From Plantago ovata (Eukaryota > Streptophyta > Magnoliopsida > Lamiales > Plantaginaceae), in NCBI GenBank assembly GCA_028274465.1, contig CM051455.1, positions 122,919,462 through 122,983,461 on the forward strand: a DNA stretch of 64,000 nt, in the 5' to 3' direction. How positions within the stretch are numbered: the stretch's first letter is position 1; each line of letters begins with the position of its first letter. Below, piece by piece: positions 1 through 12,197 of this stretch. Below the pieces are notes generated by a model that worked only from the letters and a program-made list of their open reading frames with translations, was not told the DNA's origin and did not search any database. A program made the position numbers and the translations under genes.

Positions 1-504
1 AATTTAAAATTCAAACGGCTCCTTATTTTCACTATAACTAGAGGTCATCCGACAAAGAGTTGAAGTGTGTCAACAACGTGATCAAACTCTCACTTGTGCT
101 TAAACTTACATACACTTCAAACACTCTTTACTGCCATTGATCCGTTCAAAGACTTAAAGCTTGAAAAAGCTACTTGTGAAGAAGTAGAACTTACACGGCT
201 AAGAAATTAGTTAAGTGTTCTTTCTTTCTTTCGAACAAGAACAAGTCTTGACACCAAAACCAATCAAAGTTGTTTACTACAAAGTATTCAAAGTTTTGTT
301 TCTTAGATTACTTGTTGTAACTGAATAAGTTATAATTAAGTTATCTCATCCCAAACCTCTCTAACTGAAAATACACCATTTCAGGCGTGATATTCAGGGG
401 GAACTTAATCGAGCATAGTGTTGCTGATTAAAGTCCCAAGTTTGGTGGAGAACAAGGTTTCGTTTTCTAGTTAGGTTGGAAACGAAGCAAGTGTGCTTTG
501 GTTT
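1..504 (+). mobile_element. SIRE/Maximus-like copia LTR, left part of a split copy
   Basis: This segment is the reverse complement of the repeats at 23408-24521 and 24522-26087: the landmarks around the Gly-rich leader, 'AGTTGAAGTGTGTCAACAACG' region and 'ACAAGTCTTGACACC' match in order. It continues at 2603-3043 after a solo-LTR insertion, so 1-504 plus 2603-3043 is one LTR whose beginning lies left of the window. The target pentamer GGTTT is single in the minus-strand copies, which confirms the break. Assignment to SIRE/Maximus is inference from the LTR size and the G-rich polypurine tract of the related copy. Confidence 0.8.
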
Positions 505-2597
505 TGTAAGAAAATATGGTCAGAGTTACCCCTAGGGTACGCAGCGGAATTTAAAAAAAATTCTTAACATACAGGTTAATTGATTATGCATATGTCGTAT
601 ATATATAAACACGTCAATTAGATGACTAACCTTACTTCCAAAGCAGCTTCCAAGTCTTCGTAATATTCCGGTGTATCTTCTCCTTCGTCGAAGTCGAAGA
701 TATCTACAATACTCTGTATATCTGCAAGACAATAAGAGTTAGTTTCCAGCTCCTAGAACCTCAACCTTGGTATCCACGGATGACAGCCTATCGGAAGAAT
801 GCTAGGATATTCTTTGTGTGACCAAGAAGACGGGGCGGCGATTCCTCCGGTGAGGTGGCGCGCGCGGGTGGCTAAGAGGAGGGGAGAGCTTTTTATTTTT
901 CTCTAAGAAAACTGGCTAGAATAACTGTGTGCAAAACTGTATAAGTCTCTAAAAACTGTATCCAAAGCTCTCTAATAGTCTACTATATATAGTAGTCTAT
1001 AGAAGCCTAAAGCATAAGCAATTAGACTTCGTAAAGGAATAAGAATCTAATTCTTATCGCACAAGGAAACCAATATCAAGTCTAGATTCATTCCCAATCA
1101 AATTAAAACTCAATCAGGAAAATCTAACTTATCCCTTGGACTTCTATTAGAGGAAGGAGTCGAACTCCTTCCCCTACCTTATCCATGCGCGCGCGCGCCT
1201 CCTAGGGACAGTAGGTGGGTCCCAATTTTGGGACCCACTTATAGTTCTAAGGCAATTCAAACTCCAAGTAGATTTTTCCCAAGTGCATATGTTAATTCTA
1301 AATCAACATATCCTTTCTAATCAAACCTCTATTATATTTCAAAAATATAATCTTTAATTGTATCTACATAAAATACAATTAATTAGCCAATTCAATTAAT
1401 AATTCCAAATCATTAATTGAGCCACCAAATATTATAATTAATTCCAAATCAATTATAATCCATCAATCACAATTAATTCCAAATTAATTGCGATTCCATC
1501 TTCAAGGATATTCTGATAGACTGAATCACCACATAGTGTGACCCATAGGGCCTCATCGTATTAAGCAAGTCCTAGACTAGGCAACATGGAATTCCTAGAC
1601 GGTTCCATTTGCAATATTAATACGTTAGGACGTTTCAGAGGTTTCTCAAAGCTAACCCTTTCGTTGCGAAGCCTGTTGCGCTCAACGCGGCGATGGTAAC
1701 GTCCCTTCATCTGACTTGCTCGAATGTATCTAGGATCGATGAATTGTCTATCCCAATAATACATCCACGGGCGTCTCAGGGAGTTGCTTGGTTAGGATAT
1801 ACTTATGACCATCATAATATATCATTTGCACTGGCCAGTGACTTTACCAACACAACTATGCAGACTATGAGCAGTGCTCTCCCGTGCTACACTTGAGAGA
1901 TGAATCCTTCACAGAATCTTTTATCATCCCCATTTGTATGTAGCCATAATCCTGGACCGTGTCTTAGGTCAGCTGCTTATTCAGAACTGACATCGACGGG
2001 TCCACCAAGGATATGGGGCAACAAATGTGATGATAAAGTCCTGTAAGTACAAAGGACGAATGGCATCACTTCGACAACTTACCGGTTCCCATAAACACTT
2101 CGGTGTAGAGTATACATTGATGGGAGTGTCCGGTGGGTACTTCCATTGTTTGATAAAGCTTCTTCGAACTACTATGCGCAGTTATGGGAACGTTTCTCGA
2201 TTGTCCAACAATCCGTTCCGTGGCCGTGGGATCGGCTCACACTTGCTCCAACAAGTATAACCTCCACGCATACTAGTCCTGTCTGGTTCATTCAGACCCC
2301 TACATCCGAGATGAACCTCGACTAGGGAGAGTTTGGGATAGATGATAACTCACATAGCTCCCACTATCTGTGTGATCGGTCATCTATCCGAGGGGACATG
2401 TTTAATATCAATACAGACAGTAATAGAGATATGACATGCTGCATGTCTGGTGTAATATAAATATGAAAGCGATACTCAATAGTAAAATGCAACAAACATA
2501 TATTATATTACGTTGACCTGTGTAATAGTACATATATGTCCTCTATAAGGGCACTATGCCCTTAGTAAGGACTGTCTCTAGGACATATACACTATCA
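505..2597 (-). mobile_element. Solo LTR of family-1 copia (2,093 bp) with TSD GGTTT
   Basis: The segment runs TGTAAGAAAA to ACACTATCA on the plus strand (minus-oriented: TGATAGTG to TTCTTACA) and is flanked by perfect GGTTT repeats at 500-504 and 2598-2602. It matches the solo LTR at 43902-45979 and the start of the LTR at 63809 along its length. It carries a (GC)n tract near 1187, a near-perfect inverted repeat GTGGGTCCCA/TGGGACCCAC at 1215-1238 and a long AT-rich stretch at 1300-1500. Short reading frames inside it have no support as genes. A solo LTR arises by recombination between the two LTRs of a full element. Confidence 0.93.
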
Positions 2598-2602
2598 GGT
2601 TT

Positions 2603-3043
2603 CTGTTTGGATCGCTCTAGATAGGTGTTGTAAGGAACCTCAAACTTATCTTAGTGGATTCAGTCCTAGAAAGGACAAAGTGGATTAGTTGAGAGATTAC
2701 GCCACTCTCAGATACCACTATAAAAGTGTTAGTGTGATTTACTTACTGCATTTAGTTTTCAGCAAAGCATATCTGTCTGTACACAGTCACTCACTTCACT
2801 AGCTGAAACTATTACTTACTGACAAAGCACTTATTGTATCAAAGACTTCCGCTCTCTGATTTTAAGTATCAACAAAACTAGTTACTGAGAAGTAACTTGC
2901 GCTTGCTGAGAAAGTTAAGTATCAACAAACTCATTACTGAAAAGTAATAAGTACTTGCTGAGAATGTTTTTAAACGACGAAAGTTTGAAAAGGCTATTCA
3001 CCCTCCCCCTCTAGTCTTTTCTTGTTGTTTAAAGGGACCAACA
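2603..3043 (+). mobile_element. SIRE/Maximus-like copia LTR, right part
   Basis: Continuation of the LTR at 1-504. It ends with GGGACCAACA, the reverse complement of the TGTTGGTCCC start seen at 23408 and 24522, so 3043 is the true LTR end. The following GTTTG (3044-3048) is the expected right-hand TSD, and the element lies inside the family-1 LTR that follows. The other side of this element is outside the window. Confidence 0.85.
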
Positions 3044-5049
3044 GTTTGTTTGTTTGACTATTGAGTATCGCTTTCATATTTATATTACACCAGGCATACA
3101 ACATGTCATATCTCTATTCCTGTCTGTATTGATATCAAACATGTCCCCTCGGATAGATGACCAATCACACAGATAGTGGGAGCTATGTGAGTTATCATCT
3201 ATCCCAAACTCTTCCTAGTCGAGGTTCATCTCGGATGTAGGGGTCTGAATGAACCAGGTGAGACTAGTATGCGTGGAGGTTATACTTGTTAGAGCAAGTG
3301 TGAGCCGATCCCACGGCCACGGAGCGGATTGTTAGACAATCTAGAAACGTTCCCATAACTCCGCATAGTTGTTCGAAGGGTGATTACCAAACAATGGAAG
3401 TACCCACCGGAAACTCCCATCGATGTATACTCTACACCGAAGTGTCTATGGGAACCGGAAAGTTGTCGAAGTGATGCCAGTCGTCCTTTGGACTTACATG
3501 ACTTTACCATCACATTGTTGCCCCATATCCTTGAAGGACCCGTCGATGTCAGCTCTGAATAAGCAGTTGACCCAAGACACGATCCAGGATTATGGCTACA
3601 TACAAATGGGGGTGATAAGTGATTCTGTGAAGGATTCATCTCTCACGTGTAGCACAGGAGAGCACTGCTGATAGTCGTTCATAGTTGTGATTGGTTAAAC
3701 CGCTGGCCAGCGTATCAATATTATTATGATAGTCATAATAGATATTGGATTCACCAAGCAACTCACTGAAGACGCCCGTGGATGTATTATTCGGATAGAC
3801 ACATCATCGATCCTAAATGCATTCGAGTCAGTCAGATGTTGGGACGTTACCATCGCCGCGTTGAGCGCAACAGACTTCACAACGAAAGGGTTTGCTTTGA
3901 GAAACCTCTCAAACGTCCTCATGTATTAATATTGCAAATGGAACCGTCTAGGAATTCCATGTTGCCTAGTGTAGCACTTGCTTAATACAATGAGGCCCTA
4001 TGGGTCACACTATGTGGTGATTCAGCTTATCCGAATATCCTTGAAGATGGAATCGCAATTAATTTAGAATTAATTGTGATTGATGAATTATAATTGATTT
4101 GAAATTAATTATAATTATTTGTGGCTCAATTAATAATTTGGAATTATTAATTGAATTGATTGATTAATTGTATTTTATGTAAATATCATTAAAGATTATA
4201 TTTTAGAAATATAATAGAGGTTTGATTTGAAAGGATATATTAATTTAGAATTAATATATGCACATGGACAAATCTACTTAGAGTTTGAATTGCCTTCGAA
4301 TTATAAGTGGGTCCCAAAATTGGGACCCACATACTCCCCCTTGGCCGGCCGCGTGTAGTAGTAGTATGGGAGGGAGTTTCGACTCCTTCCCATATTAGAA
4401 GTCAAGGGTTAAGTTAGATTTTCCTAATTGAGTTCTAACTTAATTGGGAATGAATCTAGACTTAAATTGGTTTCCTTGTGCAATAAGAATTAGAGTTCTT
4501 ATTACTTTATGAAGTCTAAAAGAATCTTCTTTAGGCTTCTATTAACTACTATATAAGTAGGTCATTAGAGAGCTTTTTCAATGCCGAATTCTTAGAGAAT
4601 TATTCTACCTTTCTTAGAGAAAATAAAAAGCTCTCCCCTACCTCTATAACCTAGCTGCGCGCGCCACTCTCCACCGGAGGAAAATCGCTGCCCCATCTTC
4701 TTGGCCACATAAAGAATATCCTAGCATTCTTTCCGATAAGCTGTTCATCCGTGGATACCAAGGTTGAGGTTCAAAGAGCTGGAAACTAACTTTTATTGTC
4801 TTGCAGATAATCAAAGTATTGCAAATATCTTCGACTTCGACGAAGGAGAAGATTTACCGGACTATTACGAAGACTTCATTGATTGGCATATCGATTCAAT
4901 ACCTATTCTTGCTTTTGGAGTATTGTAAGTCTTCTGATTAATGTGTTTATTATATACGTTATATGCATGATCAATTAACCTGCATGTTAAGAAAATTTTT
5001 GAAATTCCGCTGCGTGCCCTAGGGGTAACTCTGTCCAAATTTTCTTACA
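3044..5049 (+). mobile_element. Family-1 copia LTR, 5' end displaced outside window
   Basis: Homologous to 43902-45979 in the same orientation, starting about 110 bp into the LTR (…GTTTG, TATTGAGTATCGC…) and ending at the normal terminus TTTCTTACA. The missing start is explained by insertion of the SIRE-like element at GTTTG. The inverted repeat GTGGGTCCCA/TGGGACCCAC recurs at 4307-4330. After it the sequence enters the gag of an unrelated copia element, so this LTR was probably a solo LTR inserted there; its left flank cannot be seen, so a TSD (expected ATGGA, 5050-5054) cannot be tested. Confidence 0.8.
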
Positions 5050-5051
5050 AT

Positions 5052-5399
5052 GGACATGGATGTGGACGTGGGGGATCTCGTCCATATAGTGGCCTCAAAA
5101 ATGCAAGTCAACAAGAGAAACCAAATAATGTAAAAAGTGGACAATCGAAAAATAATGTTGAAATGTGCTATAGGTGTGGCATGACAAATCATTGGTCTCG
5201 TACTTGCCGTACACCAAAACACCTTGTTGAACTTTATCAAGCCTCAATCAAAGCTAAAGGCAAGAACATTGAAGCAAATTTTGTCCAAGATGATTCCTCT
5301 CATGGACAATATGATGCAACCCACTTGGATGTCTCAGATTTCCTTGTTTACCCTGAAGGTGCAAGTGATGCTATGTTTGAGGATGCCACTCAAGCTTGA
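5052..5399 (+). pseudogene. gag: Copia gag, C-terminal part with zinc knuckle
   Basis: An open frame of 116 codons ending at a normal stop. It begins with a Gly/Arg-rich stretch and contains a CCHC zinc knuckle (CYRCGMTNHWSRTC, CX2CX4HX4C) followed by the TPKHLVELYQ motif common downstream of the knuckle in one plant Ty1/copia clade. The N-terminal capsid part is absent because the family-1 LTR ends at 5049. In the intact family this protein would form the particle and bind element RNA. Its pol lies downstream after a hAT insertion. The Ivana/Oryco lineage is my best guess from the zinc-knuckle and RT wording. Confidence 0.8.
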
Positions 5400-5453
5400 A
5401 GTTTTTCTTTTGAATTAATAATGTTTTTGCAATGGACTTGTTGTCCCTCTTAG

Positions 5454-6240
5454 TAGGGTTGTGCATAAAAACCGAAACCGAAAAACCGATCCGAACCAAT
5501 CCGATCCGGTAATTTCAGTTCGGATTGCGGATCACTAGATTTGCCATTTTCGGTTTTCGGATCGGATTGGATTAAAATCCGCGAATTATCGGATTAATCC
5601 GATCCGATCAAGTAATTATTAATTTGTTTTTTTATTAAATTACCCACCTAAATGACCTAATATAAATACCTTCCAGAAACCTAACCCCTCATTTCCTCCG
5701 CGTCCCTTCTCCCGTTTTCCCCTTTCTGCCTTATCCTCTCTCATTCACACTAACCTAACATCATCAATTCATCTTCCTAATCTGCCGATTTCGCAATCCA
5801 TGGTCGTCTCCGGTGTCTCTGGTGTCTCTGGTCTCCCTCTCTGGTCATTGGATACGTCGTAGCTTGGAGGAGTAGTTGGGGGTAGCCGGCGGAGGACGAG
5901 GGAGATCGGATCAAAACTTAAGCAGCTTTGATTATCGGCCTCCACTGACTTTGCGTTTTGATTATCGGCCCAGGTCTCTCTAGGAGTTGCGTTTTGATCA
6001 GATCCAGACTCAAGATCTGACTCCATCTGGGCCGATTTGGAGAGTGGAGGCCCTGGTCTCCCTCTCCGGCCAATGATTTTTTTTTAATAATTTTCGGATT
6101 AATATGGATTAATCCGAACCGATCCGATTATTTTCGGATTAATCCGAAATCCGATCCGAAATTCAAATCCAGCATTTTCGGATCGGATTAATCCGAAATT
6201 CGGATCGGATTTGATCCGATCCGCACCATGCACAACCCTA
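5454..6240. mobile_element. Non-autonomous hAT element (787 bp), TSD CCTCTTAG
   Basis: Perfect 13-bp terminal inverted repeats (TAGGGTTGTGCAT … ATGCACAACCCTA) are flanked by identical 8-bp duplications CCTCTTAG at 5446-5453 and 6241-6248, the length typical of hAT transposons. No transposase is encoded. Both subterminal regions are packed with short repeats of the type CCGATCCGAACC / GGATTAATCCG in both orientations. These resemble clustered transposase-binding sites of hAT elements (inference). It separates the copia gag end from the protease region. Confidence 0.93.
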
Positions 6241-6361
6241 CCTCTTAGTATGAATAATGTTTTTTTGCAATAAATAATGATTACTGAAATAATAAAGCAT
6301 TTTATTTCATCTTACTTCAAGTCACTTATTTTATTTTTGTTTCTTTTATTTATTGAAGAAA

Positions 6362-6602
6362 TCTTGAAAATGTCCAAGGCGAACAAAGAAGAAGTATGCT
6401 TGGAAGATTGTGCGACTACGCATAGCATATTCAATAATAAAAATACTTTACTCACTTATCATTGAAAGAGGCAAATGTGAGTACAATATCGGGTAGTACA
6501 AATTTAATTGAAGGCTCCGGAAGAGCAAACATAATACTACCATATGGAACAAAGATTGCCATAGAAGAAGCATTATTCTCTTCTAAAACTCAATGAAACT
6601 TA
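6362..6602 (+). pseudogene. Copia protease region, degenerate
   Basis: The frame reads a KSKANKEEVCLEDCATTH-type sequence (residues around 6370-6420) that resembles the protease region of this copia clade, then hits a stop at about 6465. Related coding sequence (…ISGSTNLIEGSGRANIILPYGT…, partly in a second frame) continues towards the integrase ORF, so at least one frameshift is present. No intact DSG/DTG catalytic triad is visible; the family usually shows one near here. Confidence 0.55.
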
Positions 6603-7700
6603 ATGAGTTTCAAAGATATTCGATTGAATGATTATCACGTTGAGACAATGAGTGAAAATGGCAATGAATTCCTTTGCATTACAACCTTGAGATCCAGTAA
6701 CAAAAGTATTTTAGGAAAATTACCGGTATTATCCTCTGGTTTGTATTACACTAAGATTAGAGCAATTGAAGTTTATACTATCGAAAAACAGCTTGATAGT
6801 AACTTCAAAATATGGCATGACCGGTTGGGCCATCCCGGGTCAATAATGATGCGAAGAATTATCGAGAATTCATGCGGTCATACATTGAAAAACCAGAAGA
6901 TTTTTCAAAGTAAGGACTTTTCATGCATTGCATGTACTCAAGGAAAATTTATTTTGAGACCATCATTAGAGAAGGTCGGATATGAAAGTCCTGCTTTTCT
7001 AGAGAGAATTCATGGAGATATATGTGGACCAATACAACCATCATGTGGACCATTTAGATATTTTATGGTCCTAATAGATGCATCCACAAGATGGTCACAT
7101 GTGTGCTTATTATCTACTCGTAATTTGGCATTTGCAAGGCTTCTTGCACAGATAATACGTTTACGAGCACATTTCCCGGATTCTCCAATAAAGAATATAC
7201 GCCTTGATAATGCTGCAGAATTCTCATCGCAAGCATTCAATGATTATTGCATGTCTATTCGTATAAATATTGAACATCCAGTTGCACATGTTCATACACA
7301 AAATGGTATGGCCGAGTCACTTATTAAACGACTCCAGTTAATTGCAAGGCCATTACTGATGAATACCAAACTCCCAGCCTCTGCATGGGGACATGCCATT
7401 TTACATGCTGCGACACTAGTGCGCATCCGGCCAACAGGATATCAAAAGCTCTCCCCGATGCAATTGGTGTATGGTCATGAACCAAACATATCTCATCTAA
7501 AAATCTTTGGGTGTGCGGTTTACGTACCAATAGCTCCACCACAACGCACAAAGATGGGACCCCAAAGACGATTGGGAATATATGTTGGATATGAATCTCC
7601 ATCAATAATTATATATTTAGAACCATCGACTGGAGATTTTTATTTACGGCAAGATTTGTTGATTGCCATTTCGACGAATCTAATTTTCCAACAATGGGGG
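6603..7700 (+). pseudogene. Copia integrase
   Basis: Reads the GAG-pre-integrase HHCC finger (WHDRLGHPG … CIACTQGK) followed by the integrase core with all three catalytic acidic residues in the expected wording: HGDICGP, RLDNAAEF and NGMAES. The C-terminal GKG-like region includes HLKIFGCAVYVP and GYESPS. The enzyme would insert element cDNA into nuclear DNA. The frame is intact for about 365 codons but is shifted relative to the RT frame starting near 7694, so the polyprotein is broken at about 7670-7700. Confidence 0.85.
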
Positions 7701-9859
7701 GAGAACGTAAGCAGTTCGAAAATAATATATCATGGAATGAATTATCATTATCTATTCATGATCCTCGTACAAGTCAATGTGAAAATGAAATTCAAAAGAT
7801 AATTCATTTGCAAAATCTAGCGAATCAATTGCCAGATGCATTCGCTGGCCCACAAAGAGTTACAAAGTCTTATATTCAAGCTGCAAATGCTCCAATTAGA
7901 ATTGAAGTCCCTGAAGGACCAACTACAAAGGCTAGTGAGTCTAAGGCACGCATGAAGCGTGGAAGACCAGTCAGTTCCAAAGATAAAAATCCTCGAAAAA
8001 GAAAAGGAGCAAATGTTAGTGATGGCCCGAAAGAGGAAGAAAAATCTCCTGAAGAGACTAATAAGATTCCAGACGAGTCACACGACATAACAAAAGAGAC
8101 ACAGGTACCTGAAATTATTCAAAATGAAGAGATCTCCATTAATTATGTCGTAACTGGAAAGATATGGAATCAAAATGATACAAACATCGATGATATTTTC
8201 TCATATAATATAGCGCGCGATATTATTGAAGAAAGTGAGGATCTTGAACCTACATCAATGGAAGAATGTAGGCGTAGAAGTGATTGGCCAAAATGGAAAG
8301 ATGCTATCAACAAAGAATTAAACTCTCTGAGTAAGCGTAAAGTTTTTGGACCTGTAGTCCGTACACCAAATGGTGTAAAACCCGTTGGATATAAATGGGT
8401 ATTTGTGCGAAAAAGAAATGAGAAAAATGAAGTTGAAAGATATAAAGCAAGACTTGTCGTACAAGGCTTTACTCAAAGACATGGAATTGATTATGAAGAG
8501 ACATATTCTCCAGTAATGGATGCTACTACATTCCGTTACCTAATAAGTCTGGCTATACATGAAAAACTTGAGATGCGTCTCATGGATGTAGTAACGGCCT
8601 ATTTATATGGGTCCTTGGAGAATGATATTTATATGAAAATCCCTGAAGGATTCAAAGTGCCTGAAGAACAACACCCAAATGCTTGAGAAGTTCATTCGAT
8701 CAAATTAAATAAAGCTCTATATGGACTAAAACAATCAGGACGAATGTGGTTCAATTGTTTAAGCACATTCTTGTCAAAAGAAGGATACAAGAATGATACC
8801 ATATGTCCATGCGTTTTTATTAAACGATCTGGAGCAAATTTTGTCATTATCGCAGTCTACGTTGATGACTTCAACATTATTGGCACTCCTGAAGAGCTAT
8901 CAAAAGCGATTGATTCTTTGAAGAAAAATTTTGAAATGAAAGACCTTGGAAAAACCAAGTATTGTTTGGGTCTGCAAATCGAGCACTTGGAAAATGGAAC
9001 GTTTGTGCATCAATCGAATTACGTAGAAAAATTACTAAAACAATTCTACATGGATAAGGCACATCCACTTAGTACACCCATGGTTGTAAGAAACTTAGAT
9101 GTGGGAAAAGATCCTTTTAGACCTCCGGGAGAGAATGAAGAACTTCTTGATCCTGAAGTACCATACCTTAGTGCTATCGGCGCACTAATGTACCTTGCTA
9201 ACTACACACGACCCGATATAGCTTTTGTCGTTAACTTACTAGCAAGGTTTAGTTCTTCTCCTACTCGAAGACACTGGAATGGGATCAAAGATATATTTAG
9301 ATACCTTCGAGGTACAAGTGATATGGGTTTGTACTATTTGAACTCTGGTAGCTCTGAGTTAATTGGATATGCCGATGCTGGATATTTGTCTGATCCACAC
9401 AAAGGCCGTTCTCAAACAGGTTATTTGTTCACTTGTGGAGGTACTGCTATTTCATGGCGTTCTGTTAAGCAAACTTTGGATGTTCCCTCTTCTAACCATG
9501 CAGAATTGATAGCAATCCATGAAGCAAGTCGTGAATGTGTCTGGTTGAGAACCTTAATTGGACATATTCGCAATATGTCTGGTCTTACATTCCAAGAGGA
9601 AGTTCCGACAGTACTTTATGAAGATAACACAGCTTGTATCACACAATTGAAGGAAGGATTTATTAAAGGAGACCGGACAAAGCACATTTCACCAAAGTTC
9701 TTCTTCACTCATGACATACAAAAGCAAGGGGCTATCAAAGTACAACAAATCCGTTCATCTGAGAATTTAGCAGATTTGTTCACCAAGTCACTTCCAACAT
9801 CTTCATTTCAAAGATTGGTCCGAAAGATTGGAATGCGGCGACTAAAAGACATAAAGTGA
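7694..9859 (+). pseudogene. Copia reverse transcriptase-RNase H with one internal stop
   Basis: One frame carries a basic linker, RT (KARLVVQGFTQRHGIDYEET, LMDVVTAYLYG, LYGLKQSGRMW, catalytic YVDD at about 8860) and RNase H (GYADAGYLSD … NHAELIA … YEDN … HISPKFFF … NLADLFTKSLP) to a natural stop. A single TGA at 8684-8686 interrupts it; a CGA-to-TGA change is the simplest explanation. Everything after the TGA stays in the same frame. This is one of the best-preserved enzyme domains in the window, but the upstream frameshift means no full polyprotein can be made. Confidence 0.88.
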
Positions 9860-9997
9860 TGTTTGAATCAGGGGAGACGGATACGCACTGCACTCTTTTT
9901 CCCTTCGCTAAGTTTTTATCCCACTGGGTTTTTCTTAGCAAGGTTTTTAACGAGGCAGTAACTTTAAAGCGTATTCGACAAATAAACTAATGTCATT

Positions 9998-10275
9998 CAA
10001 GGGGAGTGTTATAAATATGAATGCCATGAGTTCATGACTCTTCCTATACTCCATTTAGTACTTTACTTTATTGTTCCATCATGTAAAGTGAGAGTTACAA
10101 AACTCACTTGGTTATGGAGAGTTCCCTATAAATAGGGCTTGAACTTGTACATTGAGATACAATTGAAAATACAATGATATTCTTCCCTCTCCTCTAACTA
10201 TTTCAAATCTTTATCTTATGAAAAATTTGGTTTTCCATGATCGCCTTATAAATTGACTAGAAATTGCTATCACAG
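9998..10275 (+). mobile_element. Polypurine tract and 3' LTR of the decayed copia
   Basis: A purine run (CAAGGGGAG, 9998-10006) immediately precedes TGTTATAAATATG at 10007, the usual arrangement of PPT and 3' LTR start. The LTR includes a TATA-like CCCTATAAATAGGG (about 10124) and a CT-rich region. Its end is not certain; ATCACA near 10274 is a candidate. No matching 5' LTR is in the window. Confidence 0.65.
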
Positions 10276-10689
10276 GCTACGCGTGTGCTACATATAATGT
10301 ATAGATATGTAATGTTCATACATTTAATTTAATGTAATGAAATGAAAATTTACAAATAAATAAATGAGTAATTAAACTCAAAGTATAGACAAAATGTATT
10401 CAAACATAAATAAAAAATAACTAAATGAATAATTGAACCTAATTAAAAAATAACTAATTGAGTAATAAAACATAATTGAAAAATAACTAATTGAGAATCT
10501 CAAGAGAAATTGTGCCCTACTAATATAAATAAATAGTTTATATGGTCATGTGATGAATATTTTTGAATTGAATTGTATTAGACGTACGTGAAGTATTCCT
10601 TAGATAATTTAAGAACCATCAAATACGTCTGTAAGTTATTGAAGCATTCCACCTCGAAATCTGCAATGCAGCTTTCAGATGTAAATTTG
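10276..10689. other. AT-rich spacer, no feature recognised
   Basis: Contains several loosely repeated AACTAATTGAGTAATAAAA-type stretches at 10370-10500 but no coding signal or terminal structure that I can support. It ends at the TSD of the CACTA element. Confidence 0.5.
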
Positions 10690-11047
10690 CACTACAAGGA
10701 AAACTGACTTTAGCAACGGATGACGACGGATGTCATCCGTCGCTATATGTTAGCGATCCGTCGCTAAAGGCGATTAGCGACGGATTGTCCGTCGCTAAAT
10801 AGGACGTCACGAAAAGTTACGTCGCTAAAATAAAAAGCGACGGTTAAACCCAACCGTCGCAAAATAATAGCGACGGATAAACCTATCCGTCTCCCTAGTG
10901 GTCGTTGACCATTATGGAGATGGAACAAATTAATCGTTGCTATTATTTTGCGACGGATGGGTTTAACCGCCGCTAAATGGATGGGACACGTGTCCTTCTC
11001 TGGCCAAGTGCTCAGGGCGACGGATAGAGTCATCCGTCGCTATATTT

Positions 11048-11194
<147 letters not shown>

Positions 11195-11399
11195 CTGTTA
11201 TTGTTCTCAAATTATGTTTGTTCTTCGAGTTAAAATTGAATGCGCCAGAGATTTATGTACGATGATTGACGGTACGAAACTATAAATTTCATTCAACAAA
11301 TTAAAATTGTATGTAGAGAAATACTAAAATGTACGAACATAAACATAAAAAACGAGCATCTCAAAATGTACGGAGATGCAATCCTACAATGTACGAACA

Positions 11400-12197
11400 T
11401 AAACAAAAAATACTAAAACTACTAGATACTCCTCTGCCTGTGCATTCTCCTCGGCCTCTGCGTTCTCCACCCCACCCAAAGCTCCAGCATGGTGGTGCGG
11501 CTGGATGAGGGGAGGGTCCCGGTTCCAGTACGCTTCCCACAGCGGCCGAGAAGCCGTGTCAATCCATAGGGGCCATTTTCCCTCCTTGCTCAAGTCAGTT
11601 TTGACTCTCATCATCGTATGCATGTGGATGCTAGATCCTAGGACCAGGAACGCATTCCACAACTCCTCCATATGAGCAGGAGGCATATAGTATTCTGCAA
11701 TATATATTCAATGTACATAAGTGAAATGAAACACAATTTACCTAAATGTTACACTTAATTAGTGAGCGCCGCCTACTCAATAACATAAGGTTGCGGTCTA
11801 ACATAATCATGGGCGCCGCCTACCCAACATCATGAATGCGGACGTAAAGTTATTAAATACAAATAAAGTACCTTCAATTTCTCGAAAAACTGCTCCTTTG
11901 CGGACATAGGAAGCGTACTCCACCTTTCACCCCCACTCCCTGGCTCTGGAAGCGTATGAAATCTTCTACGATGATGTTACCCAACTTTCTATTAGTTTCA
12001 GGCGGGTGAAACCTGTAACACATATTAAAAAAATAATTATGGATACCCACAACTATATATAAAAACAATTAAATACAAACTTTAAGTACAAAACTTACAT
12101 GGAACCCTGCCCAACAGACAAGACAGGCAGCCCATTGTCGCCGCCCTGGGGCAGTGCTTGACCATCGTCGCCGCCCTGGGGTTGTGCTTGACCATCG
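11400..12197 (-). pseudogene. CACTA-associated ORF, spliced remnant
   Basis: Three exon-like segments on the minus strand. The first starts at an ATG at 12195-12197 and has an 8-10 residue repeat (DGQAQPQGGD, DGQALPQGGD), ending at a GTAAGT donor near 12099. The second (about 12012-11875) holds NIIVEDFIRFQ and, in a shifted frame, WSTLPMSAKEQFFEKLK before GT. The third (about 11696-11400) holds MEELWNAFLVLGSS and PLWIDTASRPLWEAYWN then an acidic tail. The W-x-YW wording recalls the En/Spm 'plant transposase' family that accompanies CACTA elements. Function unknown; frame disagreement in exon 2 suggests decay. Confidence 0.45.
11765..11850 (-). repeat. Two units of a ~45-bp GTAGGCGGCGCCC / GACCGC repeat
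   Basis: On the minus strand the blocks GGGTAGGCGGCGCCC and GACCGC alternate at about 45-bp spacing (plus-strand GCGCCGCCTACT at 11765, GCGGTC at 11793, GGGCGCCGCCTACCC at 11811, GCGGAC at 11836). Four further units of the same pattern are at 47915-48087 in a different element. Confidence 0.7.

Noticed and set aside
1561-2260. Short ORFs inside family-1 LTRs (also 3289-3985, 44238-44939)
   Set aside because: They recur because the LTR recurs, differ by frameshifts between copies and have no start or family support.
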